From NCBI GenBank assembly GCA_001804805.1, contig MHBH01000063.1, positions 1 to 64,000 of the forward strand: a stretch of DNA of 64,000 nucleotides, in the 5' to 3' direction. A program made the translations under genes and the position numbers. The stretch comes from Lentisphaerae bacterium GWF2_49_21. GTDB lineage: Bacteria; Verrucomicrobiota; Lentisphaeria; Victivallales; GWF2-50-93. Every line of letters begins with the position of its first letter. Position 1 is the stretch's first letter. Positions 55,321 to 63,326 of this stretch are shown one piece after another. Under the pieces are notes generated by a model. It worked only from the letters and a program-made list of their open reading frames with translations. It searched no databases and was not told the DNA's origin.

Positions 55321-56547
55321 ATGAGCGATGAAAAAATAAACTTCACATGTGAACACTGCGGGGCGGATATTTCCGCGGGCAGGGGGCTGCATGGCATTCC
55401 AGTGCCCTGTCCTGAATGCGGAGAATCAAATAAAGTTCCGTTTGTACCTGACAAGGAAATGCTTACAGACAAGGAAAACAGGGAAACCCAGACTAACATC
55501 CTTACTGCCTTTATCCGCAGCACGGAAGCTCAGAGGAAAATTGAGGAGCAGGAGCAAGAGCCCGCAGTTCATATACCAACTAAAAAACACGTCTTTGTTG
55601 CTCCGCCAAGGCACCCAGTCCTGCCTGTGCCACCAGTTCCTCCACCTGAAGATGACGGCGATATTGGAGGGATTCTAAGGTATAAGAAAGCTATAATCTT
55701 TGTTTCAGTTGTAACTCTTCTTATCGTGATAACATCCACAATAGCGGTGTTGACAGTATCTAAGAAGACGGCCGATTCCAATTTGCCTGAAACTCCCGCT
55801 GTTGTGGAAAATCCTACCCAGGCGGTCATCCCAAATGCCAATTTAAAGCCTGAACCGCAGGTTGAAGGTCAGAAGGAAGTAGTTGCATCTCCAGTAAATC
55901 CTGAAAAGGGGAAAACTGTAACTGAAACAACTGTCAAGCCGAAAGAGACCGTGAAACCAGTACCGGCGCCGACGACGAAACAGCCGAAGACAGTGGCCAA
56001 GGAAGCCCAACCAAAAGCAGTACAAAATCCAAGGGAAATCCAGAAGATTATTGATACAGCTGGGGATGATATTGTCAAGGCCGACTTCAAATCAGCAGCT
56101 GAAAAGCTCAATACCCTCAAGGACAAAAGTAAATTCACGAATGAGATCCATGCCTGTGAGGTTGCGGCCGATCCCAATAAATATGTCCTTCAGTCTTTCA
56201 GCGACGACAAGGATAAAGGCAAGGAAATAAAGATGAGGCTTGGAGACCGAAAGGCAACAGTAAAAATATTGGAAGTCACAGGCGAGGACATCAAAAGCCT
56301 TGAAAAGACTGACAAGGGAATGATTCAATTCAATTTCGCTTTGAAGGATATTACCAAAGAGGAGAAGATCGCTAGGATTAACAGACAGAGCAAGGCTTCC
56401 CTCACGCTTATCGCAATTGGCGAGATGGTCCAGAAAAAAGACTATGCAAAGGCATCTTCTCTTGCCGTTGAAACAGGCCAGCTCTCCGATTCTATTTTAA
56501 AATCCTTGGACAAGCTGACCGCAAAGGATAAGAAGGGTAAGAAGTAG
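55321..56547 (+). CDS. zinc-ribbon membrane protein with disordered linker
   Basis: 408 residues, family not recognised. The N terminus has a ribbon (FTCEHCGADISAGRG ... VPCPECGESNKVP) like that of the 3560-4540 protein. A proline-rich stretch (PPRHPVLPVPPVPPPEDD) precedes a single membrane helix (AIIFVSVVTLLIVITSTIAVL), followed by a Pro/Lys/Val-rich low-complexity linker and a soluble C-terminal domain of about 170 residues. Topology suggests a cytoplasmic sensor with an outer domain. The end overlaps, convergently, the last 51 bp of the glycosyltransferase gene, which is unusual. Confidence 0.8.
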   Translation: MSDEKINFTCEHCGADISAGRGLHGIPVPCPECGESNKVPFVPDKEMLTDKENRETQTNILTAFIRSTEAQRKIEEQEQEPAVHIPTKKHVFVAPPRHPVLPVPPVPPPEDDGDIGGILRYKKAIIFVSVVTLLIVITSTIAVLTVSKKTADSNLPETPAVVENPTQAVIPNANLKPEPQVEGQKEVVASPVNPEKGKTVTETTVKPKETVKPVPAPTTKQPKTVAKEAQPKAVQNPREIQKIIDTAGDDIVKADFKSAAEKLNTLKDKSKFTNEIHACEVAADPNKYVLQSFSDDKDKGKEIKMRLGDRKATVKILEVTGEDIKSLEKTDKGMIQFNFALKDITKEEKIARINRQSKASLTLIAIGEMVQKKDYAKASSLAVETGQLSDSILKSLDKLTAKDKKGKK

Positions 56548-57669
56548 TTTTATCAGCTGTTCAAACTCTATGACTGTTCGTTGAATTGCGAAGTTCTGCG
56601 TAACTCGCAATTTCCCCTTTTCACCCATGCTTCTGGCAAGTTCCTTGTCCTTAAGTAGTCCGCATACAGCTTCCGCCATCAACTTGCAGTCGCCGGGCTC
56701 TACCAGACAGCCCGACACTCCATCCTCAATTATCTCCGGTATGGCTCCGCTCTTGACGGACACGACAGGTTTGCCTGCGGCCATCGCCTCGATGACGATT
56801 CTCCCAAAGGGTTCATGAGCGGACGGAAGGACGACACAATCTGCGTTTTGCAGAAGATACGGCATGTCTTCTACGAATTCGGTCCAGACAAAGTTATCCT
56901 TAAGCCCTTTTTCAGCAATTGATGCTTCGAGTTCACGGATATACTTTTGTTGATCGGGCCTGTTCTTGTCTCCGGCAAAGATGAAGACGGCATCGGGAAT
57001 ATTTTCTTTTACAAGGAAAGCCATAGTTATGAAATCAGTGTGTCCCTTCCAGCGAACGAACTGTGCGGCCATAAGAACTGTCTGTTTTCCTGCAGGCAGT
57101 CCGGGAAATACAGGAGTACCTGCATGATTGAAGAATTCAACGTCAATGCCATTATAGATTACTTGGATCTTTTTACTGTCCCCAATCTGAGCTTTCAGAT
57201 TTTCAGCTACCACATTGGATATCGCTATGATGCGTTTTGCGAATTTCGCAATTAACGGTGTCAGGAATGAATGTCTATTCAGGTCCCGTTCATGCCATAC
57301 CATTGGAATCCGGCACAAGAACGAGACCGGGGCGGCATAAATACCGGCTGTCAGGCTGTTGGCATGGATAACTCCTATCTTTTCCTTATGGCATATCCCA
57401 ATCAGCTTGAACGTGACCCTCAGGCAGTTTATGCCTGTCGCCAGCCAATATATTGGATTCGGAGATTTGACTATCGGACGCATTGGCACGATGACAACAG
57501 GAATTTTGCGGGAAGCCAAAGTTTGAGTCAATTGACCGTCTGGAACTGCGCAGACCGGAGAAATATCAGAGGAAAGTTTGCTCACCAGGTCGGCAAAGGA
57601 AAGTTCCGCCCCGCCGAGTACGGATGCATGGTGGATAAATAAAATTGTTATTTGTTTGGAATTATCCAA
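56497..57669 (-). CDS. GT4-family glycosyltransferase
   Basis: 390 residues, GT-B fold. The N-terminal domain starts ITILFIHHASVLGGAELSFADL; the C-terminal domain has NGIDVEFF, LMAAQFVRWKGHTDFI, and the nucleotide-sugar site around ADCVVLPSAHEPFGRIVIEAMAAGKPV (seen as LPSAHEPFGRIVIEAMAAG) with the EX7E-like glutamates. It transfers a sugar, probably to an envelope glycan or glycolipid. It is the last gene of the minus-strand cluster 57880-64000, separated from the hydrolases by a cloverleaf repeat. One perfect iterated palindrome lies at 57238. Confidence 0.9.
   Translation of the reverse strand: MDNSKQITILFIHHASVLGGAELSFADLVSKLSSDISPVCAVPDGQLTQTLASRKIPVVIVPMRPIVKSPNPIYWLATGINCLRVTFKLIGICHKEKIGVIHANSLTAGIYAAPVSFLCRIPMVWHERDLNRHSFLTPLIAKFAKRIIAISNVVAENLKAQIGDSKKIQVIYNGIDVEFFNHAGTPVFPGLPAGKQTVLMAAQFVRWKGHTDFITMAFLVKENIPDAVFIFAGDKNRPDQQKYIRELEASIAEKGLKDNFVWTEFVEDMPYLLQNADCVVLPSAHEPFGRIVIEAMAAGKPVVSVKSGAIPEIIEDGVSGCLVEPGDCKLMAEAVCGLLKDKELARSMGEKGKLRVTQNFAIQRTVIEFEQLIKLLLTLLILCGQLVQGF
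57238..57250. repeat. iterated palindrome TGCGAANTTCGCA, perfect copy
   Basis: Inside the GT4 gene; codes for Ala-Lys-Phe-Ala on the minus strand. Confidence 0.8.
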
Positions 57670-57693
57670 TTAAGACCCCTGTATTTTATTTAC

Positions 57694-57825
57694 GTCAGGC
57701 TTAGAGCCTGACCTTGGAGTGCGGCAATTCATTGCCGCCTTAAATGACGGAATTTATTCCGTCCAATAAATAAAAGCCGCGAAATAAATTTCGCGAAGAA
57801 AGGCGGAAACAAGTTACCGCACTCC
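57694..57825. repeat. cloverleaf repeat with GGAGTGCGG/CCGCACTCC ends
   Basis: A hairpin GTCAGGC-TTAGA-GCCTGAC (57694-57712) is followed by a unit of 110 bp (57716-57825) whose ends GGAGTGCGG and CCGCACTCC pair. Inside are three stems: GCGGCAATTCATTGCCGC, GACGGAATTTATTCCGTC and CGCGAAATAAATTTCGCG. Such elements are typical of verrucomicrobial genomes in my experience. Confidence 0.75.
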
Positions 57826-57879
57826 ATGTGATTCGCTCTGCTCATCAGTAATTCACTCGAATTCTATTCTTAACAAACA

Positions 57880-58716
57880 TCAGCTAAAATATGCATTCAA
57901 CCATTCGGAAATATTTCCTGTCAGCTCCTGCTTCCAGGCGACGGAATAAAAATTATGATTGGCTTCCGGGATTGTCTTAAAGATGGTTTTTGCATTCTTT
58001 GCACAGATTCCACGATAAGCATTTTCAGAATGGACGGCTTCCGGATCTTTTTCACCATAGATAAAGAGACAGGCACCCTTAAAGTTCTTAAAATCTTCAA
58101 GAAGTCCGGCTTCCTTCATCGTTTTGCCGTTATGCTTGTGCTGGCAATGGCCGAACAAGATCTTGAATATGGCCCGGTAATTGACACGGAGACTGAATAT
58201 CTTTTTCCATGTCTCACCTAGGAAAAGCTTCTGCCAGTAGCTTTTTGCGAAATTCGCAGTCTGCCGGACATCATCACTTGTCTTAGCCTGTCTACCGAGC
58301 AGGGGAGTCGACAGCAGGACGAGTCCATTGACATTTGAATCGGAAGCGGCGGCTCCGACTGCCACTTCCCCGCCTGAACACAGGCCGAGAAGGACAATCT
58401 GCGATATCCCCTGCTGTTTCTGCATCTCCTTGACAGCCTGTTTTGCATCATCGATCATGTCCAGCAATGTTGTTCCAGCGACGTCTCCTTCGCTTTCGCC
58501 GCGTCCGCGGAAATCAAACCTAAGACAGGGGAAACCAGTTGAAGCAAATGCTCTGGCAACTTCTACAAAGAGGCGGTGCGGCCCGATCCTGTATGTCCCC
58601 CATCCGTGCAGGAAGATCACCGCCGTCTGTTTTTGACCGCATTCGGGCTGATGCAGTATGCCAAACAGTTTCTGCTGCTTGTTCTCAAAGATAAATGGTT
58701 TTTCACGTATATTCAT
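57880..58716 (-). CDS. alpha/beta hydrolase, exosortase-cluster hydrolase 1 type
   Basis: About 278 residues. Oxyanion strand VIFLHGWGTYRIG, then CLRFDFRGRGESEG, and the nucleophile elbow LGLCSGGE: the elbow is G-x-C-x-G, with Cys where most hydrolases have Ser. A lid region and a late GEKDPEAVHSENAY (catalytic Asp) with PEANHNFY (His) follow. It resembles the hydrolase paired with a second one in exosortase/PEP-CTERM loci (TIGR03100-like). The ATG overlaps the stop of the upstream hydrolase gene (TAATG). One perfect iterated palindrome lies at 58246. Confidence 0.8.
   Translation of the reverse strand: MNIREKPFIFENKQQKLFGILHQPECGQKQTAVIFLHGWGTYRIGPHRLFVEVARAFASTGFPCLRFDFRGRGESEGDVAGTTLLDMIDDAKQAVKEMQKQQGISQIVLLGLCSGGEVAVGAAASDSNVNGLVLLSTPLLGRQAKTSDDVRQTANFAKSYWQKLFLGETWKKIFSLRVNYRAIFKILFGHCQHKHNGKTMKEAGLLEDFKNFKGACLFIYGEKDPEAVHSENAYRGICAKNAKTIFKTIPEANHNFYSVAWKQELTGNISEWLNAYFS
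58246..58258. repeat. iterated palindrome TGCGAANTTCGCA, perfect copy
   Basis: Inside the hydrolase gene; codes for Ala-Asn-Phe-Ala on the minus strand. Confidence 0.8.
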
Positions 58717-59525
58717 TATTGACACCATGGCAGGATGGAGTTGCAAACTGTATCATAATCAGCCATGTCAACAGCCTTCCAGAACGGCGGAATTGTCAAC
58801 AATGAAATATCCAGACTGACATTTCCCTCCTGGCATTTTTGCTGGAATCCTTCATAGGTGGGAAGCAGGCTTTTCCTTGGTGATTGCTGGATCAGAAGAA
58901 TGCGCTTCAATGATGAAAGATCCTCTTTGCGCAGATCAATTTCCTTGACGGCATTGAAAAAATCAGAGGAGATCATTATTCCATCTAGATCAAGCTTCCC
59001 ATTTTTCTCAAGGTCTGCGAACATCGCAGGAACATCTGTTCGAGCCTCCCCAAAGGTCATCATTTCACGGATGCACTTCTGCTGGAAAATCTCGTCGAGA
59101 TAATCCTTTCCTATGATTACCGGATCAATGAGGATCAGATCTTCAATGACATTCTCCTTGAGAGTGAACTGGACAGCGAGGGTTGCGCCAAAACGTATTC
59201 CGAGAAGAGTTATCCGTGGTTTTCCAAAGCGTTTCTGCAGCCAGTTGATTCCAGAATGCATGTCATTCAACCAGTTTGCGGGAGTGAAGTCTCGGACATC
59301 GCCTCCGCTGTCGCCGCAGGCCCGGAGATCCAGCATGAGCGATGCATGGCCTATTCCGGCTAATTTGCGGGCGAGTTCGACCAGTACGCGATGGGAGGCT
59401 TTTTTCTCCTCGAAAAGGGGATGGCAGAACAGGAAGACCTTGTTTGAAAAGCCTTCCTCAGGCATAAAAAGCACGCTGTAAAGCTGCGCGTTCCCACCAT
59501 CGATGAAAAAAGGCTCCTGAATCAT
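58716..59525 (-). CDS. alpha/beta hydrolase-like protein, exosortase-cluster hydrolase 2 type
   Basis: About 269 residues. The N terminus reads EPFFIDGGNAQLYSVLFMPEE, then CHPLFEEKKASHRVLVELAR and LDLRACGDSGGDVRDF, the pattern of the second hydrolase of exosortase clusters (TIGR03101-like). The nucleophile elbow region reads LLGIRFGATLA, so the usual Ser is Arg and the protein may be non-catalytic or use an altered mechanism. The start at 59525 has AAGGG at good spacing; the frame continues to 59564. It is translationally linked to the partner hydrolase by a TAATG overlap. No exosortase gene or PEP-CTERM substrate is visible in this window. Confidence 0.78.
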   Translation of the reverse strand: MIQEPFFIDGGNAQLYSVLFMPEEGFSNKVFLFCHPLFEEKKASHRVLVELARKLAGIGHASLMLDLRACGDSGGDVRDFTPANWLNDMHSGINWLQKRFGKPRITLLGIRFGATLAVQFTLKENVIEDLILIDPVIIGKDYLDEIFQQKCIREMMTFGEARTDVPAMFADLEKNGKLDLDGIMISSDFFNAVKEIDLRKEDLSSLKRILLIQQSPRKSLLPTYEGFQQKCQEGNVSLDISLLTIPPFWKAVDMADYDTVCNSILPWCQ

Positions 59526-59552
59526 AAAAACCCTTTTGAGTTGACTGTTCTC

Positions 59553-59684
59553 GTTGGAGTACAAGCTTTAGCTTGCGTATCTTGTTTGTAGTAGGCAAAT
59601 TTATACGCCGTTATTCTTTTTCAAGAACGCACAATTTGCGCTGCTACCAACGAATTCAAGACAAACTAAAGTTTGTACTCCAAC
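59553..59684. repeat. MITE-like element with GTTGGAGTACAA terminal inverted repeats
   Basis: Left end GTTGGAGTACAAGCTTTAG and right end CTAAAGTTTGTACTCCAAC form 23-bp inverted repeats with two mismatches. The inner part contains a degenerate GTAGTAG...CTGCTAC unit related to 54216-54373. It splits the acp and hydrolase genes of the cluster. Confidence 0.7.
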
Positions 59685-59725
59685 AGGTACTGCCTCCACG
59701 ACAAACTTTTTGCAATCATCTCATT

Positions 59726-59977
59726 CTATTTCTTCTTTGATCTTACGAATTCGGCGATGCTGCCTACGGTCTTGAAGTAGGACAGCTTGAATTCTCCGGG
59801 CTTGAAGGTTATCCCATATAGTTCTTCAAGTCCAACGACGATCTCCATGATGCTGAACGAGTCAATCCCATAGACATCAATCAGCCCCTTGTCATTTTCC
59901 ATCTCTTCCGGGGTGATTTTCAGGAAAAGACGTTCGACGATCATCTTTTTTATTTCCTGTTCGATATTATCATCCAT
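59726..59977 (-). CDS. acyl carrier protein
   Basis: 83 residues with the phosphopantetheine serine in YGIDSFSIMEI (DSx motif) near residue 40 and the four-helix ACP pattern (VERLFLKITPEEMENDKG before it, KTVGSIAEFV after). It is not next to fab genes; it sits among a GT2, two exosortase-type hydrolases and the TPP-dependent E1 genes, so it is a dedicated carrier for this cluster. An AAAGGAA ribosome-binding site precedes the ATG. Confidence 0.92.
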   Translation of the reverse strand: MDDNIEQEIKKMIVERLFLKITPEEMENDKGLIDVYGIDSFSIMEIVVGLEELYGITFKPGEFKLSYFKTVGSIAEFVRSKKK

Positions 59978-60042
59978 GGTTGATTCCTTTCATAAGTATG
60001 TTGGGCTTTAGCCCGACGATTGTTGACGGGTTTAAACCCGTC

Positions 60043-60909
60043 CTACTTAACTTCCAATTCCCCGATATCCGCCAGTCTTCTTTTTGGAAGATGGCGCCAT
60101 CTTGCAGCCTTCTCTGGCGGACCTTGTTCCTTTTCAAACATACTCTTCCAACGCTCTTTAAATATCAGGCTGTGTTTTACGATCAAATACGTATTCGGCA
60201 GGCTTTCCGTCCCTTCCGTCGTGACATTTTCAAAGTGATACATCTCGACTGCGGGCTCGTAGAGGATTTTAAAGCCTTGCGAACGGATGCGGTAGCACAG
60301 ATCAATATCCTCGTATTCCACAGGATTGAAGATCTCATCAAAACCGCCCAGCTTGTCGAGAATGGATTTCTTAGTCATGCAGCAGGCGCTTATCAGGCAC
60401 TGCACTTCCTTGCGGACATTATAAAGCAGATCATTTCTTTTTTCACCGCGTCCGATGAACTGAATTCTTCCGGACTTGGTGACTGCTGCGCCGGCGCATT
60501 GAATGTCATAAGGTTCAAAAGGATAAATTAATTTTGGGCCGACCATGCCTATGTCTGAGGCCTGCAAATCTTCAGCCATCACTTTCAGCCAGCTGCGGTT
60601 CCGCAGGGCGATGTCATTGTCGCAAAAAGCTATCAGTTCGCCGGTGGAGGCTTTAATTCCCTGGTTCCTCGCGGTAGAACAGCCGATGTTTCCTGAATTG
60701 AATATCAACTGGACATGGACATTGTGGTTTTCAGCTTCTTCCTGGAATTCTTTCAGCCATTCCGCAGTGCCGTCCGTTGAACCATTATCAATTATTACAA
60801 GTTCCCAGTCTGGATAGTCTGTCGACAGCAGGCTGTGGATGCACGTCCGGGTATAATCAATCTTGTTGTGCGAAAGGATCACCACGGATATTTTCGGCAT
60901 CGCAGGCAT
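60043..60909 (-). CDS. GT2-family glycosyltransferase
   Basis: 288 residues, GT-A fold. N-terminal ISVVILSHNKIDYTRTCIHSLL, the IIDNGSTDGTAEWL segment, the ARNQGIKASTGELIAFCDNDI metal-binding DxD-like motif, and the central CCMTKKSILDKLGGFDE stretch are typical of family 2, close to rhamnosyl/glucosyl transferases. The start ATG at 60909 has GGGG at 7-8 nt. It lies between the E1 beta and acp genes and may modify an acyl- or polymer product of the cluster. Confidence 0.9.
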   Translation of the reverse strand: MPAMPKISVVILSHNKIDYTRTCIHSLLSTDYPDWELVIIDNGSTDGTAEWLKEFQEEAENHNVHVQLIFNSGNIGCSTARNQGIKASTGELIAFCDNDIALRNRSWLKVMAEDLQASDIGMVGPKLIYPFEPYDIQCAGAAVTKSGRIQFIGRGEKRNDLLYNVRKEVQCLISACCMTKKSILDKLGGFDEIFNPVEYEDIDLCYRIRSQGFKILYEPAVEMYHFENVTTEGTESLPNTYLIVKHSLIFKERWKSMFEKEQGPPEKAARWRHLPKRRLADIGELEVK

Positions 60910-60928
60910 TCAGTACCCCTTCTTTATA

Positions 60929-60982
60929 GGTAGGGCGCTCTCGCCGAGAGCGCCGCGGACGGCTCGGAGATCCGTCCCTACC
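60929..60982. repeat. GGTAGGG...CCCTACC dumbbell repeat
   Basis: Ends GGTAGGG and CCCTACC enclose hairpins GGCGCTCTC-GCC-GAGAGCGCC and GGACGGCTC/GATCCGTCC-like arms. It fills the spacer between the GT2 and E1 beta genes. Confidence 0.7.
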
Positions 60983-61016
60983 ATAATGTCAATATCAATA
61001 TGAGAGTTTTAATAAC

Positions 61017-61994
61017 TTACTTCGAACATAGTTCGTGAACGGCCCTTACAATTGCCGCGCGATCCGGCATGGCGGCTTTTTCCAGCGAAGGGCTTGCCGA
61101 TATCGGCACGTCCGGCAGAGTCAGCCTGTGGACAGGTGCATCAATATAGTCATAGACCTGTTCAAAGATCCTGGAGGAAATTTCTGCGGAAATACCGCAT
61201 GAGCGCGGTTCTTCGGCGACGATCAGGACTTTCCCTGTATTCTTCACCGACTCCAGGATAATAGTTTCGTCCAACGGATGAAGAGTCCTCAAGTCGATCA
61301 GATCAACTGAAATCCCCTGCTTCTGCAGGATTTGGACTGCCGCCCGGGCTTCATAGGTCATATACGAATAGGAAACTATGGTTATGTCTCCACCTTTTTG
61401 CAGGCGTTTTGATCCTGCCAGCTTGGTTTTTCCAGGTTTTAAAATACAATCCTCTTTTATAGGATATAGCAATTTATGCTCGAGGAATATGACAGGATTG
61501 TCATCGTAGATCGCCTCCTGCATCATGGTGTAGGCGTCTTCCACCGAAGAAGGGGCGACGACTTTCAGTCCAGGGGTGTGGCAGAACCATGCTTCCAGAT
61601 TCTGAGAATGTGTAGGCCCATAATTCCGTCCTGCTCCACCGACTGCGCGGATGACCAGCGGGCATCTTGCCTGCTTGCCATACACGTAGTGGAGCTTTGC
61701 CGCCTGGTTGACAAGCTGGTCAACGGCCAGCGTGATGAAATCCATGAACATGATTTCGACGATCGGCCGTCCACCAGTGAGGGCCGCGCCAATTGCCATT
61801 CCCACAAAACTTCCTTCGGACAACGGAGTATTGATTACTCGTTCCGGCCCGAACTGGGCCAGCATTCCACGGCTTACTCCGAACGCACCGCCATAGACTC
61901 CGATGTCCTCGCCCATCAGGAACACATCCGGATCCTGCTTCATGCAGTCTGTCATCGCCTGGCGTATGGCCTCGCTGTAGCTTACCATTGTCAT
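61017..61994 (-). CDS. TPP-dependent 2-oxoacid dehydrogenase E1 component, beta subunit
   Basis: 325 residues of the pyruvate/acetoin/branched-chain dehydrogenase E1 beta type. Typical segments: VFLMGEDIGVYGGAFGVSRG, RVINTPLSEGSFVGMAIGAAL (seen as NTPLSEGSFVGMAIGAAL), the HSQNLEAWFCHTPGLKVV loop, and the C-terminal transketolase-type PDVPISASPSLEKAA. Overlaps the alpha gene by ATGA. E2 and E3 are not encoded nearby, which is unusual for a complete complex and suggests that the acyl group is passed to another acceptor, such as the ACP. Confidence 0.9.
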   Translation of the reverse strand: MTMVSYSEAIRQAMTDCMKQDPDVFLMGEDIGVYGGAFGVSRGMLAQFGPERVINTPLSEGSFVGMAIGAALTGGRPIVEIMFMDFITLAVDQLVNQAAKLHYVYGKQARCPLVIRAVGGAGRNYGPTHSQNLEAWFCHTPGLKVVAPSSVEDAYTMMQEAIYDDNPVIFLEHKLLYPIKEDCILKPGKTKLAGSKRLQKGGDITIVSYSYMTYEARAAVQILQKQGISVDLIDLRTLHPLDETIILESVKNTGKVLIVAEEPRSCGISAEISSRIFEQVYDYIDAPVHRLTLPDVPISASPSLEKAAMPDRAAIVRAVHELCSK

Positions 61995-62950
61995 GCGTAG
62001 ACTCCTTCTAGCAGTGTTTCCTTGTCGGGATAGGGGCTTGCTTTGGAAAACTTGACAGCTTCCTGGACTTTTTTCCTGACTGAGATTTTAATTTTACGGT
62101 CATCATCCTCGGTTATGACGTCGTTCTGGATCAGATACTTCTTCATACGGAGCAAAGGCCCCTTTTTCTTCCAGGTATTTTCCTCCTCGCGGGTCCGGTA
62201 AAGTCGTTGATCACCGCGGGAATGTCCAGAGAACCGATAAGTCTTGAATTCAATGAATGCCGGACCTTCTCCGCTTCTTGCAAGTCCAGCATATCCTCTG
62301 ATAGTTTCCTTGACAGTAAAAAAATCATTTCCATCGACGCTGACACCCGGCATCCCATAACTGGCAGCCCTTACTGCGAAATCCGTATTTGCATTTCCTT
62401 CGGCAACCGGAGTGGACATTGCATAAAGATTGTTTTCACATAGGAAGAGAACCGGCAGCTTCCAAAGGGCAGCCATGTTCAAGGTCTCGTGGAAAGTTCC
62501 CTGGTTCACAGAGCCGTCACCGATAAAACAGGCGGCGATATTGGATTTCTTCTGCTGTTTGAACCGTAGCGCCATTCCGGCCGCCAGCGGTATGCTTCCG
62601 CCAACAATTCCATTTCCGCCCATGAAACCCAGCTTGTAGTCAGCCATCAGCTGGCTGCCGCCACGGCCTCCGGAATAACCATCGGCCTTTCCGAACATTT
62701 CCGCCATCATCCGTCTGATGTCGCCGCCTTTGGCGATAAAATGCCCATGCCCGCGGTGGTTGCTGGTGACGACATCGGTTTTTTGAAGGGCGCTGGATGC
62801 GCCGACTGCTACAGCTTCCTGTCCGACGCATGTATGGACTGTTCCGGCAACCACGCCGGTGGTGAACAGCTCGTCGACCGTCTCCTCGAAACAACGGATC
62901 AACAGCATCGTGGTGTAGTCATCAATCAACTTGTCATTAATTTCTTTCAA
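61991..62950 (-). CDS. TPP-dependent 2-oxoacid dehydrogenase E1 component, alpha subunit
   Basis: 319 residues. The TPP motif starts GDGSVNQGTFHETLNMAALW and ends CENN (GDG-x-NN). Upstream is HRGHGHFIAKGGDIRRMMAE and GGSQLMADYKLGFMGGNGIVG (seen as LMADYKLGFMGGNG). Later RFSGHSRGDQRLYRTREE carries the phosphorylation-loop region. It forms the alpha2beta2 E1 with the next gene. Its acid substrate (pyruvate, acetoin or branched 2-oxoacid) cannot be told from sequence. A 376-bp repeat-rich spacer separates it from the ketosynthase gene. Confidence 0.9.
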   Translation of the reverse strand: MKEINDKLIDDYTTMLLIRCFEETVDELFTTGVVAGTVHTCVGQEAVAVGASSALQKTDVVTSNHRGHGHFIAKGGDIRRMMAEMFGKADGYSGGRGGSQLMADYKLGFMGGNGIVGGSIPLAAGMALRFKQQKKSNIAACFIGDGSVNQGTFHETLNMAALWKLPVLFLCENNLYAMSTPVAEGNANTDFAVRAASYGMPGVSVDGNDFFTVKETIRGYAGLARSGEGPAFIEFKTYRFSGHSRGDQRLYRTREEENTWKKKGPLLRMKKYLIQNDVITEDDDRKIKISVRKKVQEAVKFSKASPYPDKETLLEGVYA

Positions 62951-63326
62951 AACTCAACTCTCTTTCTTCATCCTGAAGGGATGGAGTATTAAAGCCTGTG
63001 GTTTCAACCACAGGTAAATCACATAGAAATGTTTCGTCTTGAAGAGACGGAGTAATTCTCGAATATAATTCGTACCGTTTTGCCATCATTTACTTCCTTA
63101 CTCCGTCCCTTCAGGACGGAATCACTTCGGTCATAATACCTATGGTTGAAACCATAGGCTACATCACTATACGCTTTCAGCGTTAAATTCACCATCCAAT
63201 TTAGAAATTACTGGTTCCAATATAATAAGTCTGTCTATATTTAAAAAGGTAGGGACGCCTCTCCGAGGTGTCCGTTCTTGAAGCGGCGCGTTACGGAGAA
63301 CGCGCCCTACCTTTATCGGGATACCG
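62951..63326. other. 376-bp spacer with stacked REP-like hairpins
   Basis: No gene. Hairpins include CCTGTGGTT-TC-AACCACAGG (62995-63014), CGTCTT/GAGACG, CCGTCC-CTTCA-GGACGG (about 63103-63119) and CCTATGGTT-GA-AACCATAGG (63139-63158), ending with the GGTAGGG dumbbell at 63248-63311. Hairpins of this kind are known from REP/RAYT-type systems, but no transposase gene lies near. Confidence 0.6.
63248..63311. repeat. GGTAGGG...CCCTACC dumbbell repeat
   Basis: Ends GGTAGGG and CCCTACC with internal GGACGCCTC/GAGGTGTCC and GCGCGTTAC/GGAGAACGCGC-like arms; closely similar to 53170-53231. Confidence 0.7.

Noticed and set aside
56497-59564. An exosortase/PEP-CTERM export locus
   Set aside because: Only the two hydrolases resemble that system; there is no exosortase, no PEP-CTERM protein and no PrsT/K-type gene in the window.
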